Assembly (NCBI GenBank): GCA_963643175.1
Contig: CAVIJF010000002.1
Location: 1-64,000 of the forward strand
DNA: 64,000 nt
Direction of reading: 5' to 3'
Source: CAMEON01 sp963643175
Lineage (GTDB): Bacteria > Bacillota > Clostridia > Oscillospirales > CAG-272
Program-made: the position numbers and the translations under genes
The notes under the pieces: generated by a model
What the model was told of the DNA's origin: nothing
Seen by the model: only the letters and a program-made list of their open reading frames with translations
Databases searched by the model: none
In this document: positions 43,841 through 52,171 of the stretch, in pieces
Layout: every line of letters starts with the position of its first letter
Position numbering within the stretch: position 1 is the stretch's first letter

Positions 43841-44401
43841 TCATTTATTTGAACAGCTTACGATAAGCCGGTCAAGCGATGCATGACGCCGCCATGCGTC
43901 TATATACAGGCGGGTGCACTTGTGAAAACGGGCAAACTGCCGCCGGGCAGCCGTCTCATCGCCGTACACCTTCCATGTTCCGACGCACTTGGCGTCCCGC
44001 GCTCCGTGGCGCATGAAGCCTTCCACATCCTCCGGCGGGTAGCCGAGGAACAGCCCGATTTCATGCGGGAAGTCCCCGTTGCGGTTCATCCGCCGGATCA
44101 GTTCACAGACGCAGCGTTCCGAATCCCCGACAGGGTAATGCAGTTCCCGCAGGATGCGCACAGCCTGCGCTGCCTGCAGATCGCGCCGCAGACGGGCGGG
44201 GCGGTACATATACACCAGCACCCGCTCCCGGCTGACGCGCAGCGGAAGAATGCGTGCTCCGCGCGGCACGAGGCATCGGTTCAGCCGCCGCAGGCTGTCT
44301 CTCAGCACCGACGGCTCCTCGCGCGGGCAGGCGAACAGGCTGCCTGTTTTGATTCCCGCAAGTGTCGGGGAGCAGTTACGCACGATAATCTCTTCGCTCA
44401 C
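43841..44401 (-). CDS. DUF3793 family protein
   Basis: A 186-residue cytoplasmic protein of unknown function. The conserved C-terminal block is visible: HEIGLFLGYPPEDVEGFMRH, then CVGTWKVYGDETAARRQF and FHKCTRLY. The N-terminal part begins with NCSPTLAGIKTGSLF, also typical of the family. The start overlaps the DUF2325 gene's stop by four bases and a flavodoxin gene follows. DUF3793 genes commonly accompany flavodoxin and DUF2325 genes in anaerobic Firmicutes, suggesting a role in iron or flavodoxin homeostasis (inference). Confidence 0.88.
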   Translation of the reverse strand: MSEEIIVRNCSPTLAGIKTGSLFACPREEPSVLRDSLRRLNRCLVPRGARILPLRVSRERVLVYMYRPARLRRDLQAAQAVRILRELHYPVGDSERCVCELIRRMNRNGDFPHEIGLFLGYPPEDVEGFMRHGARDAKCVGTWKVYGDETAARRQFARFHKCTRLYIDAWRRHASLDRLIVSCSNK

Positions 44402-44691
44402 GGACAGGCGCCTGCCTTTGCGTGTGCGTCCAGAATGCCCCGGAGCGCCGCCATGGAACTGGTAGGACTGTGAACGGTGCGGATGTTGCGTTTGCGTGCC
44501 TGCTCGGTTGCCATCCGGAGCATTTTATGTGACATGGTGCTGGTGAACAGTACCAGCAGATCCGGGTTCCCAAAATTCTGAATGCCTTTGTGTGCCTCTA
44601 TGTAGACCTTGGCGGTCGCGGCATACGACCGGCACATTTCCTCGTAACGGCGGATCATACATTCATTCCCGCCGACAATCACCACGCTCAC
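44398..44691 (-). CDS. DUF2325 domain-containing protein
   Basis: A 97-residue protein with the Rossmann-like DUF2325 fold: VVIVGGNECMIRRYEEMCRS, LVLFTSTMSHKMLRMA and SPTSSMAALRGIL are the conserved blocks. The GTG at 44691 is preferred because AAAGGAG lies eight bases before it; the in-frame ATG at 44718 falls inside a 16-base palindrome that looks like an operator. It is the first gene of the DUF2325-DUF3793-flavodoxin cluster. DUF2325 proteins are of unknown function and small members are frequent in iron-related operons. Confidence 0.88.
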   Translation of the reverse strand: MSVVIVGGNECMIRRYEEMCRSYAATAKVYIEAHKGIQNFGNPDLLVLFTSTMSHKMLRMATEQARKRNIRTVHSPTSSMAALRGILDAHAKAGACP

Positions 44692-44710
44692 GGGTTCATC
44701 TCCTTTTACG

Positions 44711-44726
44711 GTTAGCATATGCTAAC
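44711..44726. promoter_or_regulatory. Candidate metalloregulator operator
   Basis: A perfect 16-base palindrome GTTAGCATATGCTAAC lies 20 bases before the start codon of the DUF2325 gene. The half-site TTAGC resembles TTAGG-type half-sites of DtxR-like regulators. Assignment to an iron or manganese regulator is inference. Confidence 0.5.
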
Positions 44727-44933
44727 TCATGGGTTTAATAAAACAGCACTCCGGCTGTCGGGGACAGTATAGCATAAACGGGCTTCCGGTTTCGGCTCCA
44801 AACAGGCGGAAAACGGCTCCGTTTGGACGGAAATGGGTGGATGGGGGGCGATTCTGCTGTGCGGGGGGCTTGCTCAGGTTGTGTTGGCGTTATCCTACCA
44901 CCGGTTGAACCTTTTCTCCCCCATCCCACCGTC

Positions 44934-45000
44934 CCCCCTTCCCCTCCGGGGAAGGGGGAGAATCAAAGTTATCTTTTGCAAGAGGCTGCGCCCCTTGCAA
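44934..45000. repeat. Two-hairpin GC-rich dispersed element, copy 2
   Basis: Hairpin one is CCCCCTTCCCC-TCC-GGGGAAGGGGG (44934-44958), with the same arms as copy 1 at 15800-15824. After a spacer, hairpin two pairs TTGCAAG-AGGC with GCC-CCTTGCAA (44976-45000). The rest of 44727-45115 holds no supported gene. Confidence 0.7.
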
Positions 45001-45115
45001 GATCGCTGCTGTGCCGGAGGCGGCACTGGCGTGACGGATAATTTGCGGCGCCCTTGCAACTATGCCGGGAGGGACAAACCGATACCCCGAAAGGAGGCTG
45101 CGGAATCCGCTTCCC

Positions 45116-46174
45116 TTACAGCAAAACGGTTTTCCCTGTCCGGGCCGATTCGTAGACGGCATGGACAATCCGGACGCTTTTCAACGCCTCGGCGGGCGTG
45201 ACCTCCGGATCCCGCCCGTCACGCACAGCGGAAATCATATCCTCCACCACCTGCGCGTGCCCGAACAGGCGGTTCGGCTCGGCGGCAAGAGCCGCCATAT
45301 TTCCGCCGCCGTAGCGTGCTAGCATGGCGGCTTCCTCGGCGTCCCCGTCGGCAGAATCCTTCATTTTCCACGTCTTCAGACAGTCTGCGTCCGCCTCGAC
45401 CGTGCCGCCTGTCCCGTACAGGCATATTTCGGTGGAGATGCCGGGGTAGGCGCAGGTCGTGCTGACAAAGGTCGCCGTAGCGCCGCTTGCAAAACGCACC
45501 AGCGACGCGGTCAGATCCTCGGTGTCGATGCGGTGATTGGCAATGCTCATGGTGGAGGTGACGGACACAACATCACCCATCAGCCACTGCATCAGGTCTA
45601 CCGTGTGAATTGCCTGATTCATGAGCGATCCGCCCCCGTCCATTTCCCATGTGCCGCGCCAGCCGCCGCGGTCGTAGTAGGACTGCTCCCGATACCACTT
45701 GACGGCAAAGGTACCGAGAAGCAGGCGCCCCAGCCGTCCGGATACCAGCGCATCCCGGATGGGGTACATATCCGCATTGAAGCGGTTCTGATGCACCACG
45801 CCGCAGATGCGCCCGGTGCGCAGACGCGCCTGTTCAATACGCTCCGCACGCGCCGGGGTGATGTCCAGCGGCTTTTCGACCAGCACATGTTTCCCCGCTT
45901 CCATGCACTGAACGGCAAAATCCGCGTGCATGGCGCTGGGCAGGCACACGCTTACAACGTCCACCCGCCCGTCGCACAGAAGCTGCCGGAAATCGCGGTA
46001 CAGCGTGACGCCGGGGTATGCTTCCTGCGCCTGACGCAGCCGTGCCTCGTCGGTGTCGCAGACCGCAACAAGGTCTGCATTGCCCGATGCATAGGCGGCG
46101 TCTGCGTGCGCCATGCCGATACCCAACCCCAGCACGGCATAGCCGATGCGTTTGTTTCCGTTCCTGTTGTCCAT
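45116..46174 (-). CDS. Gfo/Idh/MocA-family oxidoreductase
   Basis: A 352-residue NAD(P)-dependent dehydrogenase acting on a sugar, inositol or similar polyol. The N-terminal Rossmann domain has GLGIGMAHADAAYA (variant of GxGxxG), DLVAVCDTD and the conserved EKPLDITPARAE (Lys about 97). The C-terminal substrate domain has GGWRGTWEMDGGGSLMNQAIHTVDLMQW, with the usual Gly-Gly-Gly-Leu and His. GGAGG lies upstream of the ATG. It is downstream of ddl on the minus strand with an 83-base gap. Substrate is unknown. Confidence 0.92.
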   Translation of the reverse strand: MDNRNGNKRIGYAVLGLGIGMAHADAAYASGNADLVAVCDTDEARLRQAQEAYPGVTLYRDFRQLLCDGRVDVVSVCLPSAMHADFAVQCMEAGKHVLVEKPLDITPARAERIEQARLRTGRICGVVHQNRFNADMYPIRDALVSGRLGRLLLGTFAVKWYREQSYYDRGGWRGTWEMDGGGSLMNQAIHTVDLMQWLMGDVVSVTSTMSIANHRIDTEDLTASLVRFASGATATFVSTTCAYPGISTEICLYGTGGTVEADADCLKTWKMKDSADGDAEEAAMLARYGGGNMAALAAEPNRLFGHAQVVEDMISAVRDGRDPEVTPAEALKSVRIVHAVYESARTGKTVLL

Positions 46175-46257
46175 ATTACTGTATGCCTCCGCACAGGGGG
46201 ACTGGAAGTCCCCGGTTTTTATCGTCTTTCCTGCCGTTTCCGGCAGCCGAACCGGCG

Positions 46258-47295
46258 TTATTCGGTCGCCAGCCGGAGTATTTCCTCACACAGAGAAGGG
46301 TAGTCCATGCCGATTGCCGCTGCGGCACGCGGGAGCAGACTGGTCGGCGTCATGCCGGGCAGCGCGTTTGCCTCCAGGCACCACGCCTTGCCGGTTTCGT
46401 CCAGCATGAAGTCGAACCGGGCATACCCGCCGAGCCGCAGTATGTCAAAGCCGCGCCGGGCGGCGTCCGCCAGCGCGGATGCCTCGGTCAGGGAAATGCG
46501 CGCCGGGCAAAGTTCCTCCACGGCGCCCGCCTGATACTTGTTCGCATAATCGTAAAAGCCTTCATGCGGAAGGATTTCAACGGCAGGCAGTATCCGCCCG
46601 CCCAGCACGCTGACGGTCACTTCGCGTCCCGCTATGCGCCGCTCGGCAAGAATATCGCCCTCATACTGCCGGGCAAGTGTCAGAGCCTGTACCAGCTCCC
46701 CGCGGTTCCCGACCATGGACACCCCTATGCTGGAGCCGCCGCAGCAGGGCTTGACTACGCACGGGTATCCGATTGCCTGCTCAATGCGCTCCGCCGCCGC
46801 TTCGGCGGTCTGCCGGGACAGATCACAGCGCACCCAGTCGGGCGTCGGGATGTCCGCCTCCCGGAACAGTCTTTTGGCAATATCCTTGTCCATGGCGAGC
46901 AGACAGCCGGCGTAGCCCGATCCCGTGTGCCGTATGCATTCCGTTTCCAGCATTGCCTGCAGGCGGCCGTCCTCCCCGATGTCACCGTGCAGGGCGATGA
47001 ATACAACATCCGCCGTGCGGCACAGTTCCGTCACGCCGGGAGCGATGCGCTTTTCCCCGCGTCCGGATTCGCGCTTCAGCGTTTCCAAATCCGGCACCTG
47101 TGTGCCGATGCGGCGTGGGTGAATCGCCCCCGCCGTATAGGCAGGCGTTTTGCCGTCCGGGTCCAGCCCGGTGTAGGGGTCGCACAGGCAGACCCGATGC
47201 CCCCTGCCGATCAGCGCCGTGGCAATCCGGCATCCGCTCGTGAAGGACACCTCGCGTTCCGGAGACAGCCCTCCTGCCAGAATCAGTATGTTCAT
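46258..47295 (-). CDS. ddl: D-alanine--D-alanine ligase
   Basis: Ddl joins two D-alanines for peptidoglycan precursor synthesis. The protein is 345 residues, ATP-grasp fold. Motifs: LAGGLSPEREVSFTSGC at the N-terminus, ALHGDIGEDGRLQAML (about 95), the ATP-grasp KPCCGGSSIGVSMV (about 165) and the metal-binding ANALPGMTPTSLLPRAA (about 315), where family members usually have NTxPGxT. GGAGGAAGAACAG precedes the ATG at 47295; longer in-frame extensions run into the prmC 3' end. It lies between prmC and the Gfo/Idh gene. Confidence 0.9.
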   Translation of the reverse strand: MNILILAGGLSPEREVSFTSGCRIATALIGRGHRVCLCDPYTGLDPDGKTPAYTAGAIHPRRIGTQVPDLETLKRESGRGEKRIAPGVTELCRTADVVFIALHGDIGEDGRLQAMLETECIRHTGSGYAGCLLAMDKDIAKRLFREADIPTPDWVRCDLSRQTAEAAAERIEQAIGYPCVVKPCCGGSSIGVSMVGNRGELVQALTLARQYEGDILAERRIAGREVTVSVLGGRILPAVEILPHEGFYDYANKYQAGAVEELCPARISLTEASALADAARRGFDILRLGGYARFDFMLDETGKAWCLEANALPGMTPTSLLPRAAAAIGMDYPSLCEEILRLATE

Positions 47296-47347
47296 CTGTT
47301 CTTCCTCCGTCCGTCGTTGTCCGCACACGCCGTGCGGCTTCTCCAGT

Positions 47348-48229
47348 CTATGCACCGTCGGCACGAACCGTGCGCCGCAGGCAGATAACCCGGTCACGTC
47401 CGCCGAGATCCTGCCGCACCTCCGCATCCGTCCAGCCGCCTGCCTCCCCGGCAAGACGGCGCAGATCGTCAGCCTGATCCCACCCGATTTCCAGCAGCAG
47501 CCATCCGCCCGGGCGCAGCAGCTCCCCATAACGGTTCAGAATCGCACGGTAGAAGGTCAGCCCGTCGGTGCCGCCGTCCAGTGCCGCACGCGGCTCAAAG
47601 GCAAGCTCCGGCGCCAGTTCGGGCAGCTCCGCCTCCCGGATGTAGGGCGGGTTGGAGAGAATCATATCCACCTGCCCGTCCTGCCGTTCCGGCAGACGTG
47701 CGCTCAGTGCGCGGCGCAGGCGGTCCGCGCCGTCGGTCAGCAGGTCGGCGCAGACCGGAAGGAAGCGCTCCCCGACGCCGTTGCAGGCGGCGTTCTCCTG
47801 CGCCAGCGCCAACGTTTCCGGGAACAGCTCCAGTCCCGCGCACAAAGTCATGTCGGGGCGGCTGACCAGCAGGGCGGTTGCAATGCACCCGCTGCCGGTG
47901 CACAGATCGGCGGCAACGGCGCCGGGCTGTAACCGCGCCAACCCCGCTTCCACCAGTATTTCTGTGTCCGGACGCGGAATCAGGCAGGCGGGCGAGACGC
48001 GGAACCGGCAGCCGAAGAAGTACCATTCGCCCAGTATGTACTGCAGGGGGTAGCCTGTCAGCCGCTGCTGCACGGCGGCATCCAGTGCGCGGCTTTCGTA
48101 TGTCCGCTTTCTGTCGCAGAGCAATGCCGCCCGCCCGGCGCCGCAGAAATGCGACAGCAGCAGGCAGGCTTCCTCCTGCGGGTCATCCGTCCCCGCCAGT
48201 GCGCGGCACAGCGATGCGTAGGAATACAT
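47348..48229 (-). CDS. prmC: Peptide chain release factor N5-glutamine methyltransferase PrmC
   Basis: PrmC methylates the GGQ glutamine of release factors RF1 and RF2. The protein is 293 residues. The N-terminal helical domain ends with LTGYPLQYILGEWYFFGCRF. The SAM domain has RPDTEILVEAGL, DLCTGSGCIA (motif I) and the signature SNPPYIREAEL (NPPY motif IV). prmC is usually next to prfA, but here no prfA is adjacent; ddl follows instead. A -10 TATAAT lies upstream at 48267-48272. Confidence 0.94.
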   Translation of the reverse strand: MYSYASLCRALAGTDDPQEEACLLLSHFCGAGRAALLCDRKRTYESRALDAAVQQRLTGYPLQYILGEWYFFGCRFRVSPACLIPRPDTEILVEAGLARLQPGAVAADLCTGSGCIATALLVSRPDMTLCAGLELFPETLALAQENAACNGVGERFLPVCADLLTDGADRLRRALSARLPERQDGQVDMILSNPPYIREAELPELAPELAFEPRAALDGGTDGLTFYRAILNRYGELLRPGGWLLLEIGWDQADDLRRLAGEAGGWTDAEVRQDLGGRDRVICLRRTVRADGA

Positions 48230-48266
48230 ACGGTTCCCCCTTCCGTCAGCAGATTCAAACGTGCCT

Positions 48267-48295
48267 ATTATAGCACAGGAGCCGCCGGAATGGAA
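48267..48295 (-). promoter_or_regulatory. Putative promoter of prmC
   Basis: Minus strand: TTCCAT (48290-48295), 17 bases, TATAAT (48267-48272). The -35 is weak. The rest of 48296-48481 contains no supported gene. Confidence 0.5.
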
Positions 48296-48481
48296 GGGGT
48301 ATTTGTAATTTTTTCGGGGAAACGCCGATTTATTCTGCTCACAGCCCCAGCAGGCGTTTCATAATCCGGCATATATCTCTTTCACCGGAGCAAACGGGCA
48401 GGTAAAGCACGTCTTTTTGACCCAAATTGTAAAAAAATTGTGACCTCCTGCTCAAACTGTGCAAAAGGTCAAAGAAAGGGC

Positions 48482-48510
48482 TTGCGTCTGTGCGTTTTCT
48501 GTGATATAAT
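48482..48510 (+). promoter_or_regulatory. Promoter of the MoxR operon
   Basis: TTGCGT (48482-48487), 17 bases, TATAAT (48505-48510), 78 bases before the ATG. Confidence 0.8.
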
Positions 48511-48587
48511 ACGATGGATAGCACGGATACACCGCGTACAGCAATCGCGGAACCCCAAAGCAGACATAAGCAGAAAGGAACGCACCT

Positions 48588-49637
48588 ATGAACGCAAACA
48601 CGGATCTGAAACCGGCTGCCGACAAGGCAGCAGAAACCCCCGCGCAGAAAGAGTCCCGTATGTCTCCCGCCATGACCGACGCCTGTAGGCAGATGTTGGC
48701 AGCGGCGGACGAAGTAGAGAAGGTGGTTGTCGGCAAGCGGACCGAGGTCATCCTGCTCCTGACAGCTCTGCTGGCAGGCACCCATGTCCTGATTGAGGAC
48801 GTGCCCGGAACCGGCAAAACGACGCTTGCCGCTGCGCTTGCCACCGTTACCGGGCTGGACTTCCGCCGGGCGCAATTTACCCCCGACGTCATGGCATCGG
48901 ACATCACGGGTTTCAATATTTATAATCGGCAGAGGGAAACATTTGAACTGCGCGAAGGTCTGGTTATGTGCAACCTGCTGTTGGCGGATGAAATCAACCG
49001 TGCCTCTCCCAAAACGCAGTCGGCGTTGCTGGAGGCGATGGAGGAGGGCAAGGTTACGGTTGACGGACAGACCATGCCGGTGCCGGATCCCTTTATGGTC
49101 ATCGCAACGCAGAATCCCGCCGGATACGTCGGTACCTACCCCCTGCCGGAGGCTCAGCTCGACCGTTTCGCCATCAAGCTGAGCATGGGCTACCCTACTG
49201 CCGCAGAGGAAATCAGCATCATACGCGCACGCAAGACCGACAACCCGCTGGCGGGCGTCCGCAGTGTGCTGTCTGCCGCCGCACTGCGGGACATCCGGGA
49301 TATGATGGCGGATGTCCGGATAGACGACGCGCTGTATACCTATATCGTCACGCTGGTGACGGCAACCCGCCGCCATCCGTCGCTGGCGCTGGGTGCATCC
49401 CCCCGCGCATCGGTGGCGTTGGTGCATCTGTCGCAGGCATACGCCTTCCTGCACGGTCGGGATTATGTGATTCCGGACGACATCGCCGCGCTGTTCCGTC
49501 CTGCCATCGCGCACCGGCTTGCGCTCCGGCAGGAAGCGAAGCTGTCCCATCAGACAGTCGGCGAAATACTAAGCGAGATACTGCGCACGACCGAAGTCCC
49601 CTACAAGGGCAAGCGGGACGGCGCCGACCGCAGCTGA
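48588..49637 (+). CDS. MoxR-family AAA+ ATPase
   Basis: A 349-residue AAA+ chaperone-like ATPase. Walker A is EDVPGTGKTT (about 67), Walker B LLLADEINRASP (about 130), sensor 1 IATQNPAGYVGTYPLPEAQLDRF (about 165). An unusual 25-residue N-terminal extension is Ala/Lys-rich. MoxR proteins typically act with DUF58 and transglutaminase partners, as here, and may assist maturation or activation of a partner complex at the membrane. AGAAAGGA supports the start. It leads a three-gene operon. Confidence 0.95.
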   Translation: MNANTDLKPAADKAAETPAQKESRMSPAMTDACRQMLAAADEVEKVVVGKRTEVILLLTALLAGTHVLIEDVPGTGKTTLAAALATVTGLDFRRAQFTPDVMASDITGFNIYNRQRETFELREGLVMCNLLLADEINRASPKTQSALLEAMEEGKVTVDGQTMPVPDPFMVIATQNPAGYVGTYPLPEAQLDRFAIKLSMGYPTAAEEISIIRARKTDNPLAGVRSVLSAAALRDIRDMMADVRIDDALYTYIVTLVTATRRHPSLALGASPRASVALVHLSQAYAFLHGRDYVIPDDIAALFRPAIAHRLALRQEAKLSHQTVGEILSEILRTTEVPYKGKRDGADRS

Positions 49638-49660
49638 CGTGCGGCTGAACGGATACGCTT

Positions 49661-52171
49661 ATGGAGAAAAAACGCTGTCCGAACTGCGGAAAATACGTAG
49701 ACGCAGACAAAACATACTGTATGAGCTGCGGCACGACGCTGGGCGTTCGCTGTCCGGACTGTCAGGCGGTACTGCCTGTCGGTACCCGGCGCTGTCCGGC
49801 GTGCGGGCACTCCTTCCTGCGCAAAACACCCCGCAAACCGTCCGCGCTGATGAAATGTATCCGGACGCATCCGCGCCCGGGGACGGTAGTCCTTGCGGCG
49901 CTGACCGCCGTGGCGGCGGCTGTCCTTGCGGCGCTGCCCGCCCTGCGCGTGGCACCGGTATCGGACCCCGGCACAACGGTGCGTGCCGACGGGTATACCC
50001 TCATCGGGTTCCTGCTGGGTGCCCATCCGGCTGACATCACCGCACTGCTGGCGCTGTCCTCGCTCAAGGATATTGCCGACGGGCTCCGCTTTGCACTCTA
50101 CGGCGCGGGGCTTGGCTGGCTTGCCATGCTGACCGGCGCCTCGCTGGCGGTATGGCTGGCGGTTGCCAACGGCAAGCGGCTGGGTCGGCTGACCGCACGC
50201 CGCCTGCTCCTGCTGACGGGTATCAGCCTCGGCGGCGGACTGCTGGTTGCCGGCATGGAAGCCGTCACGCGCTCGCTCCTGTCCGGTGTGGCGGAGAGTG
50301 CCCGGTGGGTATCCTCGACTGCCGTTCCGTTTGTTGCCGGAGCGGTGATGCTGCTCCTGTCCGCTGCTTTCGCGTTCCTGTACACAGCGGTTCTGCGCCG
50401 GGAGGATGAGGCGCCGGAGACCGCGCTCTCGCTCGGTCAGGCGCTGTGTTACCCGCCCCGGACACTGGCGCACGCCATCCGGCGGCGTTTCTCGCGCAAA
50501 AACCGCGCCGCACATTCGCAGGCGCACGCGCAGGCGAGGGAGGAACGCACGGTCGTCTGCACGCACCGGTTTACATGGTATCTGGTTCTTTTGGGCGCGG
50601 CGCTGGTCTTTACGCAGGCTCTGCTGTCCAAGGTTTCCAACATATTCTTCTGGTTCCTCCTGCTGCTGCCGCTCCCGCTGTTCCTGTATACGCTGGCGGC
50701 ACGGCACGCCATCACGGCTGTGATGCGCTCGGCGTCGGTCACGACCGAGAAAAACTCGCCCTATACCTATGAGCTGTGCATCCGGAACCGCTCCCTGCTG
50801 ATTTTCCCCTTCGTGGAGGCGCACGTGTCGCTTCCCCAGACCAATGCGGTGCGGTGTGCGGAACGCACCCTGCGCCTTCCCATGACGGCGCTGTCCGACC
50901 GGTGTCTCCGGGACACGGTACGCTTCCGCTTCCGCGGAACCTACGAGATCGGCGCCGACGAACTGTATGTGTACGATTTCTTCCGGCTGTTCCGGGTGCG
51001 CATCCCGGTGGACGCCATGGCAACGGTATACGTTCTGCCGCGCCGTACCGCCATTGAGGAAACGCTGGCGCTGTCCGTGTCCGACTCTGCCGCCCGCACG
51101 GTCCGTGCCCAGACGGCGGTGGACAGGCTGGAGGTCAGCGACATCCGGGACTACCGGGCGGGCGACCCGCTCAGGAGCATTCACTGGAAGCTGTCCTCCA
51201 AATCCGAGGAGTTTATTGTCAAGGATTACAATACCGGCACCTCCGACCAGACCGTTGTGTTCTGCGATCTTGCCCCCCACTTTCCGGACAGGGAACCGTG
51301 TCCGGCGGCAGAAACAGCCGCGCCGGAGCAGGATGGGAACGAAAACGGCAAAAAGAGCAAAAAAGAGGCGCGGCGGCAGGCGGCTTCTGCCACCCCCCGC
51401 CGTCGGGCCCGGAACGCCCAGACCGACGATACGCACGCCATTTCCGATGAGCAGCTGAACCGGCGCCTGTCGGAGCGTGCCGCCGCGGCGGATTTCCTGA
51501 GCAGCCGGAACACTGACAGACCGGAGCAGGACATGGCGCCCGATGCCACGGGCGCAGAGGACGGCGCCGGGATAGTCGCCGATGCGCAGGTGGATGTGCA
51601 GGCGCTCGGTGCTCCGGAGTTTTACGAGGACATGAACGAGTTTCTGGCGGACGGTACGGTGGAGTTGGCAATTGCCGCCGTTCTGTCGGAACTGAACCGG
51701 GGGCACGAGGTACAGCTTGTCTGGTTTGACCGCCGCTCCGAATCGGGACTGTATGCGTTCCGCCTGCGCGGCGCGGACGAATTTGAACGCATCTACCATC
51801 TGTTCGGCACGGCGCCGCTGTGCCGGGCGGATCAGTCGGTGCCGCTGCTTGCGTCCATGGTTTCGGAAACCGGCAGTATGCGCCAGCTGTTTGTACTGCC
51901 CGCCATGGATGAAGCGACGCTGACCGCCCTTTGCTGTCTGCCCGGTGCCGCCGATGTCAGCAGTGCGGGCAAGGTGGAGGCTCTGCTGTATGAGCCTGCC
52001 GAACGCTTCCGCTACCCTGTCGGGCGGGCACGTTTCCTGGAGAACTGCCGCCAGCAGCTGGGCGCGGCAGGCGTATCGCTGGTTGTCTGCGGGACGGTGG
52101 GTGCTTCGCCGGAGGCGACCGCCGGGGATACCGCCCGGCAGCGCAGAAACGGAGGTGACGCTGATGTCTGA
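49661..52171 (+). CDS. DUF58 membrane protein with N-terminal zinc ribbons
   Basis: An 836-residue protein. Residues 1-50 hold two zinc-ribbon halves (CPNCGKYVDADKTYCMSCG and CPDCQAVLPVGTRRCPACG), an unusual addition for this family. Several membrane helices lie at about 65-90, 110-260 and 305-350. The DUF58 domain is at about 480-560 (VSDIRDYRAGDPLRSIHWKL, SSKSEEFIVKDYNTG), followed by a charged linker and a further domain. It lies 23 bases after the MoxR gene and overlaps the transglutaminase gene by eight bases. Typical MoxR-DUF58-transglutaminase organisation suggests an envelope-associated complex of unknown substrate. Confidence 0.88.
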   Translation: MEKKRCPNCGKYVDADKTYCMSCGTTLGVRCPDCQAVLPVGTRRCPACGHSFLRKTPRKPSALMKCIRTHPRPGTVVLAALTAVAAAVLAALPALRVAPVSDPGTTVRADGYTLIGFLLGAHPADITALLALSSLKDIADGLRFALYGAGLGWLAMLTGASLAVWLAVANGKRLGRLTARRLLLLTGISLGGGLLVAGMEAVTRSLLSGVAESARWVSSTAVPFVAGAVMLLLSAAFAFLYTAVLRREDEAPETALSLGQALCYPPRTLAHAIRRRFSRKNRAAHSQAHAQAREERTVVCTHRFTWYLVLLGAALVFTQALLSKVSNIFFWFLLLLPLPLFLYTLAARHAITAVMRSASVTTEKNSPYTYELCIRNRSLLIFPFVEAHVSLPQTNAVRCAERTLRLPMTALSDRCLRDTVRFRFRGTYEIGADELYVYDFFRLFRVRIPVDAMATVYVLPRRTAIEETLALSVSDSAARTVRAQTAVDRLEVSDIRDYRAGDPLRSIHWKLSSKSEEFIVKDYNTGTSDQTVVFCDLAPHFPDREPCPAAETAAPEQDGNENGKKSKKEARRQAASATPRRRARNAQTDDTHAISDEQLNRRLSERAAAADFLSSRNTDRPEQDMAPDATGAEDGAGIVADAQVDVQALGAPEFYEDMNEFLADGTVELAIAAVLSELNRGHEVQLVWFDRRSESGLYAFRLRGADEFERIYHLFGTAPLCRADQSVPLLASMVSETGSMRQLFVLPAMDEATLTALCCLPGAADVSSAGKVEALLYEPAERFRYPVGRARFLENCRQQLGAAGVSLVVCGTVGASPEATAGDTARQRRNGGDADV

